Under the pieces are notes generated by a model. The model was not told the DNA's origin, searched no databases, and saw only the letters and a list, made by a program, of their open reading frames with translations. Below, in pieces: positions 63,156-64,000 of a DNA stretch of 64,000 nt. The stretch's first letter is position 1. Each line of letters starts with the position of its first letter. Source of the stretch: Myxococcus dinghuensis (GTDB lineage: Bacteria > Myxococcota > Myxococcia > Myxococcales > Myxococcaceae); assembly GCF_024198235.1 (NCBI RefSeq), contig NZ_JAKCFB010000033.1, forward strand, positions 41,517-105,516. The letters run 5' to 3'. Both the position numbers and the translations under genes were made by a program.

Positions 63156-63647
63156 TTACCGGAACGCGTTGACCACAACGGCAGAGGCAACGGAGCCGTC
63201 GAGAATAGCCGTGCCGGGCTTGGACTCAGGCCGCTTCCGCATCTGGTCTTCGCTGAGCCGTGCCACCGCGCAGATGGGCACCTTGTCGCCGTCCGGCGGG
63301 TGGGCCTCGTACCATCGGATGACGACCTGCGGGCCGCTCGTCCAGACCTGCCCATACAAGCGGGTCGGCACCTCAAACGGGCCCAAATCACGCAGAAGGA
63401 CGCTCTCAACGGGGCCGTCGTAGAGCGTGATGCGGCGCGACCGGATCTGGTTGGCGTCCAGTTCCACGAGCGCGGCGTCACCGACATGCAGCTTCAGGTA
63501 TCGCATCGCTTCAAGTGCCTTCTCAGGGCACTCCTGCGGTCCAGGTGAGCCGTCCGAACGTAGGGAGACGCCACCGGTCGTAGTGCATGCTGAGGACGTA
63601 GCAAGTAGGATGGTGAAGAGGCGTCGTCGGGCTCGGCTGGTGGGCAT
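63156..63647 (-). CDS. Lipoprotein of a DUF2381-associated type
   Basis: A 163-residue lipoprotein with lipobox LATSSACTT. The mature part includes PQECPEKALEAMRYLKLHVGDAALVELD and beta-rich VWTSGPQVVIRWYEAHPPDGDKVPICAVARLSEDQ. In myxobacteria, similar short proteins with an ECP-x-x-A-x-x-AM segment lie beside DUF2381 genes and Ser/Thr kinases (from memory). Here it follows the truncated DUF2381-like gene by 11 bases. Confidence 0.75.
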   Translation of the reverse strand: MPTSRARRRLFTILLATSSACTTTGGVSLRSDGSPGPQECPEKALEAMRYLKLHVGDAALVELDANQIRSRRITLYDGPVESVLLRDLGPFEVPTRLYGQVWTSGPQVVIRWYEAHPPDGDKVPICAVARLSEDQMRKRPESKPGTAILDGSVASAVVVNAFR

Positions 63648-63658
63648 GATCGCCACTT

Positions 63659-63880
63659 CTACTGCCGAACCAGAGTGCGATCCATCTTGACCATGACCTG
63701 GAGGTTTCCGTCCGCTCGGAAAATCTGGAGGGCCAAATCCACGAGCTGTCCGTCCTTCTCGAAGGCGTTTTTGTCCGCCACGACGGCAATGGCTCCTGAT
63801 TGGCCTGGGTTGATCACGGAACGAGTCATCCGAAGCGCGAAAGGCTGCTTGGTGTAGCTCGTGAGGTCGCGCGTGGTCAA
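63659..63880 (-). pseudogene. Truncated C-terminal fragment of a DUF2381-like gene
   Basis: Only about 73 residues of coding sequence remain (starting at TTG 63880 in the open frame): PFALRMTRSVINPGQSGAIAVVADKNAF and LVDLALQIFRADGNLQVMVKMDRTL. The pattern PGQ-x-G-x-x-x-V-x ... F-x-L-x-x-x followed by a short tail matches the C-terminus of DUF2381 (TIGR02268, a Myxococcus paralogous family, from memory). The N-terminal about 200 residues and start are absent; the frame is interrupted upstream at 63941-63943. Insertion of a mobile element explains the truncation. Confidence 0.65.
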
Positions 63881-63940
63881 GTCCCGAATCGTGTGTAATT
63901 GGTCCGGAGGGGTACGGGGAAGGAATGCTCCTTGGTGGGG

Positions 63941-64000
63941 TCAAGCAGCGGCAGTGTCTGGGGTTGAGTTGAGCAGGGACATGTCGAGGTAGCGGCGGTC
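63941..64000 (-). CDS. C-terminal tail of a gene running off the window, probably an IS transposase
   Basis: Twenty codons in one open frame on the minus strand, ending RRYLDMSLLNSTPDTAAA then TGA at 63943-63941. Between this stop and the truncated DUF2381 fragment are about 45 bases of purine-rich sequence (GGTCCGGAGGGGTACGGGG on the plus strand), the expected position of an IS end. The identity is inferred from context; the rest of the gene is outside the window. Confidence 0.4.
   Translation of the reverse strand, partial: DRRYLDMSLLNSTPDTAAA

Noticed and set aside
63892..63935. Exact end of the insertion sequence
   Set aside because: Candidate termini beginning TGTGTAATT or GTAATT can be seen, but without the other end or a target duplication the IS family and boundary cannot be fixed, so no mobile-element limits were annotated.

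Overview
This is high-GC (about 70%), gene-dense DNA from a myxobacterium, most likely family Myxococcaceae. The evidence is the family mix: Hanks-type Ser/Thr kinases fused to ATPase/TPR modules, an FHA-domain sigma-54 activator, a PilZ protein, paired small ribbon-helix-helix proteins, many lipoproteins with short LxGC-type lipoboxes, a DUF2381-like fragment, and frequent GTG/TTG starts with start/stop overlaps. No species is claimed.

Layout. 1-3.4 kb: the end of coaBC, a family-4/5-type uracil-DNA glycosylase with a long disordered N-terminus, and a serine esterase. 3.6-11.4 kb: the acetoacetate branch of lysine degradation. kdd is followed by a katB-type catalase/ankyrin pair on the opposite strand, then kamD, an unknown small exported protein, kamE, kal and kce in one tight operon. 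Together these would turn beta-lysine into crotonyl-CoA and acetoacetate; the lysine 2,3-aminomutase that feeds them is not in the window. 11.6-14.7 kb: an SDR/methyltransferase pair, a small periplasmic protein and a lipoprotein. 14.7-20.2 kb: a ChaN-like protein divergent from a TonB-dependent receptor, which is coupled to a lipoprotein resembling the 5'-nucleotidase C-terminal domain. 20.3-20.8 kb: two tandem ribbon-helix-helix proteins, then about 450 bases without a gene.

21.2-27.6 kb: the conserved tilS-ftsH-folP-glmM group. 27.7-29.7 kb: a secreted protein with carboxypeptidase-regulatory-like repeats. 29.8-33.0 kb: the pdxJ-acpS-nnrDE-tsaE operon. 33.1-37.7 kb, minus strand: a class II glutamine amidotransferase and a hut operon (hutU, lipoprotein, hutI). 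37.9-41.6 kb: a BON-domain protein divergent from a YdeP/FdhF-like molybdopterin oxidoreductase.

41.6-53.0 kb is the least ordinary part. It holds a 1021-residue protein I do not recognise, a possible effector-like protein, an FHA/sigma-54 activator, a kinase with a degenerate glycine loop, a 1293-residue kinase-ATPase-TPR protein and a small XRE regulator. 53.2-60 kb holds a Nudix hydrolase, a lipoprotein and a proteostasis group: a second FtsH, a stand-alone sigma region 1.1-like protein, GrpE and an HtrA protease. 60.1-62.3 kb holds a PilZ protein and a glutamate dehydrogenase. The last 1.4 kb begins at tRNA-Thr(CGT) and looks like the edge of an accessory region: an orphan transposase-like HTH protein, a lipoprotein, a truncated DUF2381-like gene, and a gene running off the window that is probably an insertion-sequence transposase.

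Rho-independent-type hairpins were found by eye at most convergent junctions. No rRNA, CRISPR array, phage cluster or biosynthetic megasynthase is present.
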